Source: ZAX-1 sp046533095
Lineage (GTDB): Bacteria > Bacillota > Clostridia > Lachnospirales > Lachnospiraceae
Assembly: GCA_046533095.1 (NCBI GenBank)
Contig: JAJQRA010000001.1
Span: 1 to 64,000, forward strand
Direction: 5' to 3'
Length of the DNA stretch: 64,000 nucleotides
The notes beneath the pieces were generated by a model. The model was not told the DNA's origin and searched no databases. It saw nothing but the letters and a program-made list of their open reading frames with translations. Shown piece by piece: positions 34,261 through 43,576 of this stretch. Within the stretch, counting starts at the first letter, position 1, and each line of letters begins with the position of its first letter. The position numbers and the translations under genes were made by a program.

Positions 34261-35035
34261 CCAGAAATAATACCACGGACAGCACGAATGTAACAAACGT
34301 AACGCTCCACACGGTACGATCTGCTATTTCAACATTAGGTAGAAACTTCGTTACAAAAATTCCTACTATATTTACCGTTGCATGAAATAAAATCGAAGCC
34401 AGGATGCTCCCTGACTTTTCATAAAGCCACGCTAACAGTAAGGCAAAGAAAAACGCATAGATACTTTGAAGAAAATTGAAATGTAGAATTCCAAAAATCG
34501 CCGCCATAATAACCGCTGAAAAGGCAAAGCCATGCTGCACACGAAGCCGTCGGAAAATAAGTTTCCGAAAGCAAAGTTCCTCTGCTATTGGTGCTGTAAT
34601 ACCAATATAGAGGATTTGTATCCACAAGGAACCAGAAAAAGTAGCATTTATGTGTTGTTCATAGGAGGGGAACAGATCTGTCACAATCGGTAAGGAAAGG
34701 AGAACGTCAAGAGTCCAGGTAACCGCCAATGCAAACGGTATGACAAGCACTGTTTTTCGTTTTGAAAATTGATTTTTGTCTCCTCTATGCAGATCCAACC
34801 GTGCAAACAGAACAAATAGGGGAATACAAATGAGTGCGCTCAAAAATGCAATCGACAGTATGCTCCTATCTACAAATGCGAGAAGTTCTTCGAATGTATG
34901 GGATAGTGCATACGGAATCATCACTATAATACTGATTAGTATCTGCATACCAAAATAAATAGCAGGTGGATAGATTGCCCTCCAAATCTGCTTCGGGATT
35001 TTATGCTGTTTGTATAAGCTGTCTTTTTTTTCCAT
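34196..35035 (-). CDS. CPBP-family intramembrane metalloprotease
   Basis: A 279-residue membrane protein with about seven helices. Abi/CPBP motifs are IAEELCFRKLIFRRL (the EExxxR motif), AAIFGILHFNFLQ (FxxxH) and ILFHATVNIVG (HxxxN). Family members cleave membrane proteins, or act in bacteriocin immunity. The start at 35035 has AGAGGAGAC directly upstream. It follows the GT2 gene by 104 bp and may share its transcript. 3' ends overlap with the metallophosphoesterase. Confidence 0.9.
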   Translation of the reverse strand: MEKKDSLYKQHKIPKQIWRAIYPPAIYFGMQILISIIVMIPYALSHTFEELLAFVDRSILSIAFLSALICIPLFVLFARLDLHRGDKNQFSKRKTVLVIPFALAVTWTLDVLLSLPIVTDLFPSYEQHINATFSGSLWIQILYIGITAPIAEELCFRKLIFRRLRVQHGFAFSAVIMAAIFGILHFNFLQSIYAFFFALLLAWLYEKSGSILASILFHATVNIVGIFVTKFLPNVEIADRTVWSVTFVTFVLSVVLFLVIGKGTIHKDEKERVDPNGTF

Positions 35036-35139
35036 GTCTCCTCTTTTCTGCAAACAACGAATGTCTATGGATTTTTTTGTTTCGGCTACGAAAAAGAAAG
35101 AGGGCATTGTGCAACACCCTCACCTTACCTTTCTGCTTT

Positions 35140-37578
35140 TTACGCAGCCCTAATCCATTCTTTTAAACTTTCTTTCGATGGCACATCTGAAGCCCATCCT
35201 TCTATATCTTCTTGATTTGACACATCCGAAGCCCATTCTTCTACATTTTCTTTGCCTGATTTTTCCTTGTTTTCTTTATCTGATTCTTTATCTGGTTCTT
35301 TATTTAATCCCTTATCTGGTTCTTTATTTAATCCCTTATCTGGTTCTTTATTTAATCCTTTATCTGGTTCTTTATTTAATTTTTCATTGACCCATTCTTT
35401 TATACTTTCATCATCTAATGCATCTAATTCTTCTTTACTCCATTCTTCTAGTTTTACTTTACCCGGCTTTTCTACCATTTGCTGTTCTGTTATCTCTTTT
35501 TCTTCTATCTTTGCTTTACCCGGCTTTTCTACCATTTGCTGTTCTGTTATCTCTTTTTTTTCTAGTCTTGCTTTACCCGGCTCTCCTATCATTTGTTGTT
35601 CCTCTGCTTCTTTTTTATGTTTCCAGCTTAGCGAGTCATTGCTTAATACAACCTCTGTCCTATCGTCTTCTTGCCTTCCTTTCCTGTTCCTCTGCTTCTT
35701 CCTTTTGGCCTCCAGCTTTTCGTTCTCTATCTCCTGCTTTCTTTGTTCCTTCTTCTCCTGCTCCTTTACATCTTCTGGCGTCATGCGCGTGCCCCAAGTA
35801 CTTTTCCAGAAGGTCACCCATGCAATCGGCATCTGCCAGAGCAGAACCGCCTCATAGTATATGCAGAACCACATGCCATACAACCAGATGGAGCTCCTTC
35901 GCAAGAGGAGCTGGGCCGCACTCATCAGCATGGACATCATGAAGATACCTACAAGGAATGTGGTCGGGAAGATATGGTGGGTTATCGGTACATAGAAAAG
36001 GTTGTATATTACAACCACCGGTGCCGCAATCGGTACAATTACCCCCATGTAGAAGCAGAACGACATAAACGGCTCCTTCTTGAACATGAACGATGCCGCT
36101 ATGATGGATTCCCTCAACCACGAGCGCTTCCATCGCATCTGCTGCTTTAAAAAGACGCTGTGCTGGTTCGGCACGATGGTATGGCATATAGCAGTATCCT
36201 GGTAGCCCGTGCGACTGGTCCGAAGGATGAAGTTCGTCATGCTCCGATCGTCGCCAAACGTGGCCCTCTGCCCCAAAAATTTCTGGTTCAGCCAGGCATC
36301 CATGTTCTCTAAGATGATCTCCCTCTTGTAGCAGGCGAGTGGCCCCGACAGGCATGTCACTGCATCGAAGTACGCCTCCGCCGCCTTCATAATGCGGAAG
36401 GCGATGTAGTAGCGGACCGACTGCATCTTCGTGACGGCATTCGTGTATGTGTTCGCCACATCGGTGCGCCCTGACACACCTCCCATTTTAGGGTCTTTAA
36501 AAGGTTGCACGAGGTTTCTGATTGCGTAGGGATCCAAAAAGCTATCGGAGTCCACAAATACAATAAGGTCATGCTTCGCAATCAGCGCCCCCCTTGCAAG
36601 AGCATCCCTTTTCCCCTTGTTTTGTTCCTGGACAACGCAGGTTACGCGCTCCTTGATTTTAAACCTTGGGTTCTCCTTTGTTAATCTTGCAATTATTTCA
36701 TTTGACTTCTCTACTGACTTGTCCGTAGAACAGTCGTCCACGACCAGCACCTCCAGCGCATCTATCGGGTAGTCCTGGTTGACGCAGCTAAGTATTGTCT
36801 TTTGTATCCATTCCTCCTCATTAAAGCAGGGGATAATAATCGTTACTGCCGGCGTGAAGTCCCTGTCAACCGGAACGACACGGTAAAATGTCCCAAACAG
36901 ATACCTAGACAACAAGAACGTCGCCGCGATGATACTGTACAGGTACAAGTACCGGTTAAATTTAAAGTAGATGACGCTTTCCACGCGCATGAGCATGATG
37001 ACGAGCACGATCAGAAAGAGCAGGAAGCTGGATATCATTAAGGTATACCTTCCTTTCCTCTTCCTTATGTATTCAAATAGCGGCTCGTCAAACTCTGCAC
37101 CGCAAAATATGCCCTTTTCCTGTGAGAGCTGGAATTTTCGTACAATCCGTGCCCCAATATGGATCTTGCCCTCGTAGCCTTCCGGCATGGATCCCGGCTT
37201 TATTTTAAAGTGCAGCACTAAGGACTCCGCATCATCTAGCCAAGCCAAATGCTTCTTGTCCGTTATATTTAGGAGAATGCCCGTATCCGAAATATTGGTG
37301 CTCTTACACTGAAAGGATACCTTTCTTTTGCTCCTTTTCAAAACGATATTCAGCCTTACGCTGTAGGCCGTCTCATAGCGGATCCCCGCCTTCTGCGCCC
37401 TCATGTATTCCGTATAAGACCCTTCGAAGTCTTCCAGCATGATCTGACCCCTGCGGTCGGTGTTGTTCCTGATCTTTTCAATATCCGGTACATTAGGCAA
37501 CATCCTGCGGTCGTTTCCGGTCTGCAGCAGTATGTCGTTTAGGACTTCTTTTTGTTTTTCTCTTGTCTTGCGCTTCAT
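35140..37578 (-). CDS. PilZ-domain glycosyltransferase 2 (polysaccharide synthase)
   Basis: An 812-residue membrane synthase. Residues ~66-170 form a PilZ-like domain: RYETAYSVRLNIVLKRSKRK, then NISDTGILL (NxSxxG at 95-100). This would bind c-di-GMP, although the arginine motif is not canonical. Helices at ~180-197 and 208-225 precede a GT2 catalytic domain with TIIIPCFNEEEW, VVDDCSTD (280-286), FVDSDS, TFGDDRS (442-444) and QQMRW (479-483), all required for processive synthases such as HasA, BcsA and PgaC. Three or more helices follow (~504-590). The C-terminal ~210 residues are charged and repetitive (GLNKEPDK repeated, EEWASDV). The PilZ domain is N-terminal, unlike BcsA. The polymer is unknown. 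It lies just downstream of the four-NodB gene. Confidence 0.88.
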   Translation of the reverse strand: MKRKTREKQKEVLNDILLQTGNDRRMLPNVPDIEKIRNNTDRRGQIMLEDFEGSYTEYMRAQKAGIRYETAYSVRLNIVLKRSKRKVSFQCKSTNISDTGILLNITDKKHLAWLDDAESLVLHFKIKPGSMPEGYEGKIHIGARIVRKFQLSQEKGIFCGAEFDEPLFEYIRKRKGRYTLMISSFLLFLIVLVIMLMRVESVIYFKFNRYLYLYSIIAATFLLSRYLFGTFYRVVPVDRDFTPAVTIIIPCFNEEEWIQKTILSCVNQDYPIDALEVLVVDDCSTDKSVEKSNEIIARLTKENPRFKIKERVTCVVQEQNKGKRDALARGALIAKHDLIVFVDSDSFLDPYAIRNLVQPFKDPKMGGVSGRTDVANTYTNAVTKMQSVRYYIAFRIMKAAEAYFDAVTCLSGPLACYKREIILENMDAWLNQKFLGQRATFGDDRSMTNFILRTSRTGYQDTAICHTIVPNQHSVFLKQQMRWKRSWLRESIIAASFMFKKEPFMSFCFYMGVIVPIAAPVVVIYNLFYVPITHHIFPTTFLVGIFMMSMLMSAAQLLLRRSSIWLYGMWFCIYYEAVLLWQMPIAWVTFWKSTWGTRMTPEDVKEQEKKEQRKQEIENEKLEAKRKKQRNRKGRQEDDRTEVVLSNDSLSWKHKKEAEEQQMIGEPGKARLEKKEITEQQMVEKPGKAKIEEKEITEQQMVEKPGKVKLEEWSKEELDALDDESIKEWVNEKLNKEPDKGLNKEPDKGLNKEPDKGLNKEPDKESDKENKEKSGKENVEEWASDVSNQEDIEGWASDVPSKESLKEWIRAA
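35296..35385. repeat. 24-bp in-frame tandem repeat in the GT2 tail
   Basis: The unit TTATCTGGTTCTTTATTTAA (plus TCCC or TCCT) repeats about four times and encodes GLNKEPDK. A second, longer repeat at ~35440-35590 encodes EKPGKAKIEEKEITEQQMV. Copy number may vary without frame loss. Confidence 0.85.
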
Positions 37579-37623
37579 GCTATCCCCTTCCTATGCCATA
37601 TCCATATCAAGGCAGTCCGATTC

Positions 37624-37702
37624 CCCGCCTAATTAGAATAGCAGCATTTATTGTAAGCTCTGTAGCATCCTAATACCGGATCCTTGCCTAATTAGAATAG
37701 TC
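37624..37702. repeat. Duplicated 3' end of the four-NodB gene (20 bp, period ~60)
   Basis: TCCCCGCCTAATTAGAATAG (37622-37641) recurs as TCCTTGCCTAATTAGAATAG (37681-37700). The second copy contains the stop codon TAA (37692-37694) and the last codons of the deacetylase. Confidence 0.8.
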
Positions 37703-40700
37703 TGTACCAAATCCACTGGAAATTCCTTTGGAGTAGGCTGATGGCCTGTTTGATATTTCGTTGGCCTATTGTCGCTACATAGTTTATAAGACTCATCGTG
37801 GAACCGGTATCGGTATCAATTGCCTCGCTGTCTGCCGGTTTCGGCGCTATCGTAGGATCGCCTTCCTTGTTTGTATTTGGATTCCTATCCGGTGTTTCGC
37901 CACCGCTTTCTCCGCTGTCTTCCGATCCCATGTTAAGATCCACATCTGCGTCTGTATCCGTATCTTTGCCTGTGTCTGTATCTTCGCCTGTATCCGTATC
38001 CGCGCCTGTATCCGTATCTTCGCCTGCGTCCGTATCTTCACCTGTATTCGTATCTTTGCCTGTATCCGTATCTTCGCCTACGTCCGTATCCGCGCCTGTA
38101 TCCGTATCTTCACCTGCGTCCGTATCTTCACCTGCGTCCGTATCTTCGTCCGCACCTTCATCTGTATCTTCGCCCGCATCTGCGGTCATATCCAGTCCTG
38201 CCTCTACATCGTCTTTTGCTGGCTTTCCTTTCGCAAATTTGCCGACAGCCCCTTGTATATTATCTGGCAGAGCCTCATTTGGATCTAGGACAGTATTTGG
38301 AACGATCTCCGGATTAGGTACCTGTAAATAGTCATTGGTAAGGTATGTGGCAAAATCGCCCACGCGAAATTTACTGGGGTCCCCATCTCTCTTTTTCTCA
38401 TTTTCTGTAAGCAGTTTATCAACTGCCTCTGCGGTATAAATGGCATCATCGCTCATATGCATCACAATAATGCTCCCATTGATGATTTGTCCATTTGCAT
38501 CTACCGTTTCTGATGTAATTTCTTCATAGAGTGAAACCGCACTTTTTGCCTCATAGTCATGTGTAGAAATATTTCCGCTTATAATATAATCGAATCCACA
38601 GTCAAGCACAACCTCCATCGCAGCCCTGCTTACCGCTAAGGTAGGTGGTCGAAACCAAGTCGTCAAAGCCGGGCTTCCATTGATAGAAATATCACCTATT
38701 GCTTCTTCTAGACGTACATAGGACAGCGAAATGTCATCTCTTAATCGTGTAAGTTCCTTCGGCGTAAGGGGTATGAACGCTCCCGTTGCAGGATCTGTAT
38801 TTGCCAATGTTATATGCTGGTCTGTATGGCTTGCTACCCTATGTCCTGCAAGTGCTATTTTGCGAAGCAGATTTGGATTTTCATATACATGGTTTGTCCT
38901 GACAAAAAAAGTCCCCTGAACGTTATGCTTATCCAATACATACAGCAATTTATTAATCGGTACATCTGTCCCCCAGTCATCGAAGGTCAAAAATACGACA
39001 TTATCCGCTGTATGGATGGTACCGGAATAATCAAGATTTTTAATTTCTGCATCGGAAAATCCTACCAGCTCGTTCGCCGTAGTAGCGCTCTTTGATCCGA
39101 TATACCCTTTGTATAGGGCTGGCATCAACCCGTCCACCGGCAATTGCCCGGGATAGATCTTGCCCGCTACTTGCGGCAATAGGCTGCTGTTTCCTAGTGG
39201 ATATTGATAAAAATCCTTTGGAGTTGAAACCAGCTCTGTAAGCCCTGTAATCTGAAATCCGGTAAATTTATCGCTACCCCCCATTAATTTAGAATCAAAA
39301 GGATTATATTTTATTGTGTCTATTTTCTGGTTGATCAGCCGTGTCACGACTTCCCCTAGCAGGCTGTCGCTGCGATAGTAGTCCATCCTAAAATACAGGA
39401 TCTGCCCCTGCTTTAATCCATACAAGGAAGTTGAAAATACCGAATCCACTACCGTCTTTACTGAGGTTTCTTTTATATGCCGAGCCTTTACTACGGCAAC
39501 GTCGTATCCCGCAAGTTTAAGATCCATTGCAGAAACTGCTTCTTTTACGGTATCGCTTGCCACATCCCAAGGTTGCATTGCAAGGACTGCCTTGAGCCCG
39601 AATTTCTTTTTCAGCAACGTCCTCGCATGGTACAGCTGCAGGCCTACCGATTCATAGGTTTCATCTTTCAAAGGCGCAACCATGATGCCAAGTTCATGCC
39701 CCTGCTTTTTAATCTTTTTGACCCTTTCCGGATATTTTTCGATTTCCTCGGCACTGACAAAGAACGAGCCTTTTGCACCTGCCTTTTTTAGCCGTTTTAG
39801 TACATCGTCTAATTCTCTTTTATTTGAAATCCCATAAAATAAAAATGCCACACTGTCCTTTACAAGGTGAAGGCCTTTTATCTCCTCTGCAAGCTCCCCT
39901 TTGTTCTTCTTGCGTAATTCCTTCAATTCCTTTTTGATTTTCGCATCCGGATCCACTTCCGGTTTTTTCTCCGGTTCTTTTTTCGGTTCCGGCTCGATCA
40001 CGACAGGTGGGCTTTTTGGAGGCACCGCTTTTGCCACAACAAGTGTGTCGCTTTTCTTCGGCGGAGTCAATGGCAGCGGCCGAGCAATTTTATTGCGGAA
40101 CATGATGGTCGTGGAAACCATTGTTAGTTTCTGCCCGTTCGCCAAATCTATGACTGCCTTTAGGACTTGCGGCAAATTCTTGTAGTAGTCCAAGTCGAAA
40201 TAGATAACATCGTACTTCTTTAAGCCTTTTTCAAAATAGGCAAGTATTTCCTTTACGCTCTTTTCCTTGTCTGTAATCGGGTTCTTGTTGTAGGTGACGA
40301 TCGAATAGCCCAGCTTCTTTGCAGCCCTTCGCATCGTATCGTCATATTTGCCATAGAGGGGCATGTATAGCTGTGCCGTAAGCCCGAATTTTTCCTTTAG
40401 CAGCTCGTGGCATTTTTCAATTTCCAGATAAATGTCCGAGAAGCTCTGCCCACTCATGCCGCCTCCGGAAAAACCCCCATTTTCAATCGTATGCCCTGCT
40501 TTTATAATCTTTTCTATGCGGTCCGGATATTTTGATATGTCGCTTCCGGTAACAAAAAATGCCGCATGGCTCTTGCTCTCTTCTAAAAGTTTCAGCACAA
40601 GATCCAGCATCTCTTCATTTCGGATGCCTTTAAAGGAGCAGCCTATCCAGTTGCCCGCAACTGGGATATCGGTGTACACATCTGCTAATGCACCGTCCAT

Positions 40701-41621
40701 CTCCTCTTCCATCTGCACAAAGCGTTGCCCATATGCTGGATCCGCATACTTTGGCAGATCTTCTACAAGGATCGTGTTAAAGCTGGAGTCGCCGATCGCC
40801 GCTAGGAGGTAAGAGAGCATGGTCAAGACATCCGGTTTCTCCTCTTTCGCCTCTTCTTCCTCTTCTTCTTTTATCGATGCCTGCTTATCCTTTTCCGGCC
40901 TTAGATCCACCGCCATCTCTTCTTCGCTTAGCTCCTCGCTCAGCTTTACGGAAACGATGCTGCCTGGTTTCACCTTCTGCATATAGGAAAATGCTTCTTC
41001 ATAAGAAGAAAAACTGCTGGAACTTAAGATCGCCGTAGGTTCTACCACATGCAGGATGCCACTGCTTTTTGCCGCATGGAGCAGTTCTTTCGTGTTCTGC
41101 GTCACATTGCATTTTAGAACCGTATTGTCCTGCCCCGCAATTGTATCAAGGATATTTTTAGACTTTACAAAGTCTGTCACTAATACCTCACGTGGCAATT
41201 TTTCCATGTTTTTCGTTCCGTAAAGCGTATAATTTCCAATACCGAAGCCATTCTTTTTCTCCGATGTCAAAACCTCGTCTTCTTCCGCCGCTAAAATCCC
41301 TTCTGCAAAGAAGGTAGCCTGCACATGGTTCTGCTCTAGCAAGTCCATAATCTGATACATTTGTTCCCCATTCAACATGCCGTCAAGCGTCAACGCTATA
41401 ATGTGTTCAGAGGTATCGACTTTGCTGATAACCTCCGCCTCTTCATCAAGTGTTTCTAGGTTTTTCAATGCCTGTTCCAATTTCGCGTCAGCATGAAAGC
41501 CCTCCTGCACCATTACAGGCACTGCCCTATGCCGGCTTCTGTAAAAAAAGCCAAAAACTACCGCAACTACAGCCACGATTAAAATTGCTGCAACCACTAT
41601 CCTTTTCACTCTTCTGCTCAT
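37692..41621 (-). CDS. Giant membrane-anchored protein with four NodB domains, three degenerate
   Basis: A 1309-residue protein. Residues 8-26 are a membrane anchor. NodB-like domains lie at ~72-228 (TLDG at the first motif), ~324-508 (SFKG), ~588-770 (LFYG) and ~873-1100. Only the last has catalytic motifs: LTFDDW (878-883), SHTDQH (931-936, the zinc histidines), FRPP (990-993) and IIVMHMS. The first three keep the fold's landmarks (QATFFAEG, AAFFVTGS, GSFFVSAE, and YFDLDYY or YFRMDYY) but lack the metal residues, so they may bind rather than cut glycans. A Pro/Lys spacer lies at ~510-560. Residues ~1145-1225 are a D/T/G/E repeat (GEDTDTGADTD). It precedes the PilZ-GT2 gene and probably deacetylates that enzyme's polymer outside the cell. 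Its leader has the shared hairpin. Confidence 0.88.
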   Translation of the reverse strand: MSRRVKRIVVAAILIVAVVAVVFGFFYRSRHRAVPVMVQEGFHADAKLEQALKNLETLDEEAEVISKVDTSEHIIALTLDGMLNGEQMYQIMDLLEQNHVQATFFAEGILAAEEDEVLTSEKKNGFGIGNYTLYGTKNMEKLPREVLVTDFVKSKNILDTIAGQDNTVLKCNVTQNTKELLHAAKSSGILHVVEPTAILSSSSFSSYEEAFSYMQKVKPGSIVSVKLSEELSEEEMAVDLRPEKDKQASIKEEEEEEAKEEKPDVLTMLSYLLAAIGDSSFNTILVEDLPKYADPAYGQRFVQMEEEMDGALADVYTDIPVAGNWIGCSFKGIRNEEMLDLVLKLLEESKSHAAFFVTGSDISKYPDRIEKIIKAGHTIENGGFSGGGMSGQSFSDIYLEIEKCHELLKEKFGLTAQLYMPLYGKYDDTMRRAAKKLGYSIVTYNKNPITDKEKSVKEILAYFEKGLKKYDVIYFDLDYYKNLPQVLKAVIDLANGQKLTMVSTTIMFRNKIARPLPLTPPKKSDTLVVAKAVPPKSPPVVIEPEPKKEPEKKPEVDPDAKIKKELKELRKKNKGELAEEIKGLHLVKDSVAFLFYGISNKRELDDVLKRLKKAGAKGSFFVSAEEIEKYPERVKKIKKQGHELGIMVAPLKDETYESVGLQLYHARTLLKKKFGLKAVLAMQPWDVASDTVKEAVSAMDLKLAGYDVAVVKARHIKETSVKTVVDSVFSTSLYGLKQGQILYFRMDYYRSDSLLGEVVTRLINQKIDTIKYNPFDSKLMGGSDKFTGFQITGLTELVSTPKDFYQYPLGNSSLLPQVAGKIYPGQLPVDGLMPALYKGYIGSKSATTANELVGFSDAEIKNLDYSGTIHTADNVVFLTFDDWGTDVPINKLLYVLDKHNVQGTFFVRTNHVYENPNLLRKIALAGHRVASHTDQHITLANTDPATGAFIPLTPKELTRLRDDISLSYVRLEEAIGDISINGSPALTTWFRPPTLAVSRAAMEVVLDCGFDYIISGNISTHDYEAKSAVSLYEEITSETVDANGQIINGSIIVMHMSDDAIYTAEAVDKLLTENEKKRDGDPSKFRVGDFATYLTNDYLQVPNPEIVPNTVLDPNEALPDNIQGAVGKFAKGKPAKDDVEAGLDMTADAGEDTDEGADEDTDAGEDTDAGEDTDTGADTDVGEDTDTGKDTNTGEDTDAGEDTDTGADTDTGEDTDTGKDTDTDADVDLNMGSEDSGESGGETPDRNPNTNKEGDPTIAPKPADSEAIDTDTGSTMSLINYVATIGQRNIKQAISLLQRNFQWIWYRLF
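37955..38175. repeat. 18-bp-based tandem repeat coding the Asp/Thr-rich tail
   Basis: CCTGTATCCGTATCTTCG-type units repeat about eleven times with point differences and encode GEDTDTGADTDVG-like residues of the four-NodB protein. The unit is in frame. The acidic run resembles calcium-binding or wall-spanning linkers, but no defined motif was recognised. Confidence 0.85.
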
Positions 41622-41631
41622 CTACAATCCC

Positions 41632-41680
41632 CCCTGCATTTTACACTTGGCGCAGCATTCCCGCCCTTGTGTAAACGTAT
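41632..41680 (-). promoter_or_regulatory. Shared hairpin leader element, four-NodB copy
   Basis: The minus strand reads TTTACACAAGGGCGGGAATG, CTGCGCCAAGTGT and AAAATGCAGGGGGG just before the gene's start. It has the same order of blocks as at 24190-24243 and, less closely, at 12871-12918. Confidence 0.5.
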
Positions 41681-41706
41681 CGCCGATCCACTTAATCATG
41701 TCTTTT

Positions 41707-41760
41707 CATCTATCATAACCACAAATCTATCATAGCCAACAAGTCTATCATAACCACAAA
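41707..41760. repeat. Three 18-bp tandem units
   Basis: CATCTATCATAACCACAA is repeated three times with small changes at 41707, 41725 and 41743, just ahead of the terminator. Confidence 0.8.
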
Positions 41761-41790
41761 AAGGTCTTAGGTGAAATTTAAGACCTTACC
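41757..41790 (-). terminator. Terminator of the ABC exporter genes
   Basis: Perfect 9-base arms AAGGTCTTA and TAAGACCTT with an A-run on the plus-strand side give a T-run on the minus strand. It lies ~205 bp past the permease stop, beyond the duplicated 3' end. The remaining DNA up to 41904 shows nothing else. Confidence 0.75.
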
Positions 41791-41904
41791 TCTTTATAAG
41801 CGACAAAAAGCCCACATTCGCAATGCTTATTTCACAATTATATCGCATGAGAGTATAAATTTCAACAAACGTTTTTTTACCTCTTGTGTGCATAAAACGT
41901 AGTC

Positions 41905-42010
41905 AGAAAAGAGGTACCGCAAAATACTAATCCGGCTGCTCGATTGGATTCTTTGATTCCATTCAATGTATTAAGAAAAGAGGTACCACAAAATACTAAT
42001 CCGGCTGCTC
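41905..42010. repeat. Duplicated 3' end of the ABC permease gene (37 bp, period 69)
   Basis: AGAAAAGAGGTACCGCAAAA... at 41905-41941 matches 41974-42010 with one difference in 37 bases. The second copy includes the permease stop codon (41996-41998) and the last codons (MEQPD). Near-identity implies a recent event or selection. Confidence 0.92.
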
Positions 42011-43576
42011 CATCCGCTCAAAGGAAGTGGATGCCCCGATTACCCCTGCTAGTGTCAGTAACAGGGTAAGGATAATCATGATCGCAAACCCGGCTTCTAC
42101 ACTGCCAAGCAGAAGGCCGCCAACAGCCGCACCTAGTGCTGCAATTGCAGTCACAATTCCCTGTAGGAGTGTTTTTAGGATAGATCTGCCAACATTTCCT
42201 AATAATTTTCCGATGATAGCATCTGCAAGCATAAAGTAGTAAAGTTTATTCGCCATTAAGCAAACATAGAGTGCTACGGTTAGCAATATCTGTAGGGCGT
42301 TTAGCTGTAGGACGATAGCACCCGGCAAAGTGATTACGGCACCTTCTACGATACTGCGGATATGTTCTATTTTTGTCGCATACCATATCTTTTTTAAATT
42401 AGAATCCGGTATCAGGTAGGTGTAGGGGCTTTCTAGTTCTTTGGACCACTTTGTAGCAGCTCCGCTGAAAATAAGGATGATGTAGGCAATCACTGCGGGT
42501 ATGACAAAAATTTTATATGCTGCAAGCTCATTTGCGAAATGGTTATAATAGCTTACCACAGCGATCAATGCGCCTATTCCTATGCATAGCAGTGTATTCC
42601 ATCCGAAAATAAAAAATCTCGTTTTCTTATATTCTAATATTTGGCGGTAGTATATGGCTTTTGCATAGTAGCCTTTATACTCTATTTCTGCTTTTTTGAA
42701 TTTCTTCTTTCCACCGAAAGCGATCATTCCTTTTTTGCTTTTCTGTATCCGTTCTTGATAATCGTCTGCGAATTTCATCGCATCTTCATAATATTCCCCG
42801 GTGCACTTCATTTTAAAAGCACAGACAAAGAGGAGTATGGACGAGGCGCAATAGAGTATTGTGCAGACAATGTTTAAAACCGTAGGTCCGACAAACAGCA
42901 GTCTTATCAGCGCTATATTCCAGCCTATGATGGGTATCGCTTGTATAATGGAAAGGGAAAGGTATTCTTGTATCACCGCAAATGACACGCCTTTTGTAGC
43001 AAGCAGATAAGCTGCAACGCCTACAAACACTGCCAACAGCAAATATAGCAGTTTGTTTATCACCTTAAATACGGTGTTTGAAAGTGTTTCATTTCCATAG
43101 CATAGTACGATGAGGCTGCCCTCCATTAAATTTTCCATCCCTACAAATAGGATAAAATACGCAACCATAATGAATGGATGTACTTCAAAAAACAGCAGCC
43201 CCATGAATAGGATTGCGATGCCAAGCAACACCGTGAGCGCAAACCCTTTTGCCCCTGCAAACATCAGCACCTGCTTTGGCGAGACCGGGGACGGAAATAC
43301 GAAATGCACTTCCGATTGGCGAAATAATAGCCCTTTCCTCTTCGAATAGCTGATGAAATTTGACGGGAGCATAAAAAATATAATAATCGAAAGAAAAACT
43401 GCCAAATTAGCGGAAGTATTGATTCCGCCCTCTGAAAGTATAGTGGCGATTCCAAAAACCGCCATAGCGCCATAGCCGATGGCAAAAACAAGGGCAATAT
43501 AGGTAACCGGACGTTTTAATGCTTTTTTTATCCGATTTATAATTGTCCGTTTATATAAATAGATAAGGCTTCCCAT
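41996..43576 (-). CDS. ABC exporter permease (putative ABC-exporter family)
   Basis: A 526-residue membrane protein with about 12 helices in two halves separated by a charged cytoplasmic region (residues ~270-310, KSKKGMIAFGGKKKFKKAEIEYKGYY). It resembles the putative ABC exporters of Firmicutes annotated only by membrane topology. Its ATG overlaps the stop of the ATPase gene (TAATG), so the two are coupled and form one transporter. Substrate unknown; the neighbouring exopolysaccharide genes make an envelope precursor possible. Confidence 0.82.
   Translation of the reverse strand: MGSLIYLYKRTIINRIKKALKRPVTYIALVFAIGYGAMAVFGIATILSEGGINTSANLAVFLSIIIFFMLPSNFISYSKRKGLLFRQSEVHFVFPSPVSPKQVLMFAGAKGFALTVLLGIAILFMGLLFFEVHPFIMVAYFILFVGMENLMEGSLIVLCYGNETLSNTVFKVINKLLYLLLAVFVGVAAYLLATKGVSFAVIQEYLSLSIIQAIPIIGWNIALIRLLFVGPTVLNIVCTILYCASSILLFVCAFKMKCTGEYYEDAMKFADDYQERIQKSKKGMIAFGGKKKFKKAEIEYKGYYAKAIYYRQILEYKKTRFFIFGWNTLLCIGIGALIAVVSYYNHFANELAAYKIFVIPAVIAYIILIFSGAATKWSKELESPYTYLIPDSNLKKIWYATKIEHIRSIVEGAVITLPGAIVLQLNALQILLTVALYVCLMANKLYYFMLADAIIGKLLGNVGRSILKTLLQGIVTAIAALGAAVGGLLLGSVEAGFAIMIILTLLLTLAGVIGASTSFERMEQPD

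Noticed and set aside
35178..36355. Long plus-strand frames (leucine/serine-rich) opposite the GT2 gene
   Set aside because: They are the antisense of a repetitive, charged coding region; composition mirrors the repeats.
37761..38331. Plus-strand frames of valine/serine or isoleucine/cysteine repeats
   Set aside because: Antisense of the Asp/Thr repeat tail of the four-NodB protein.
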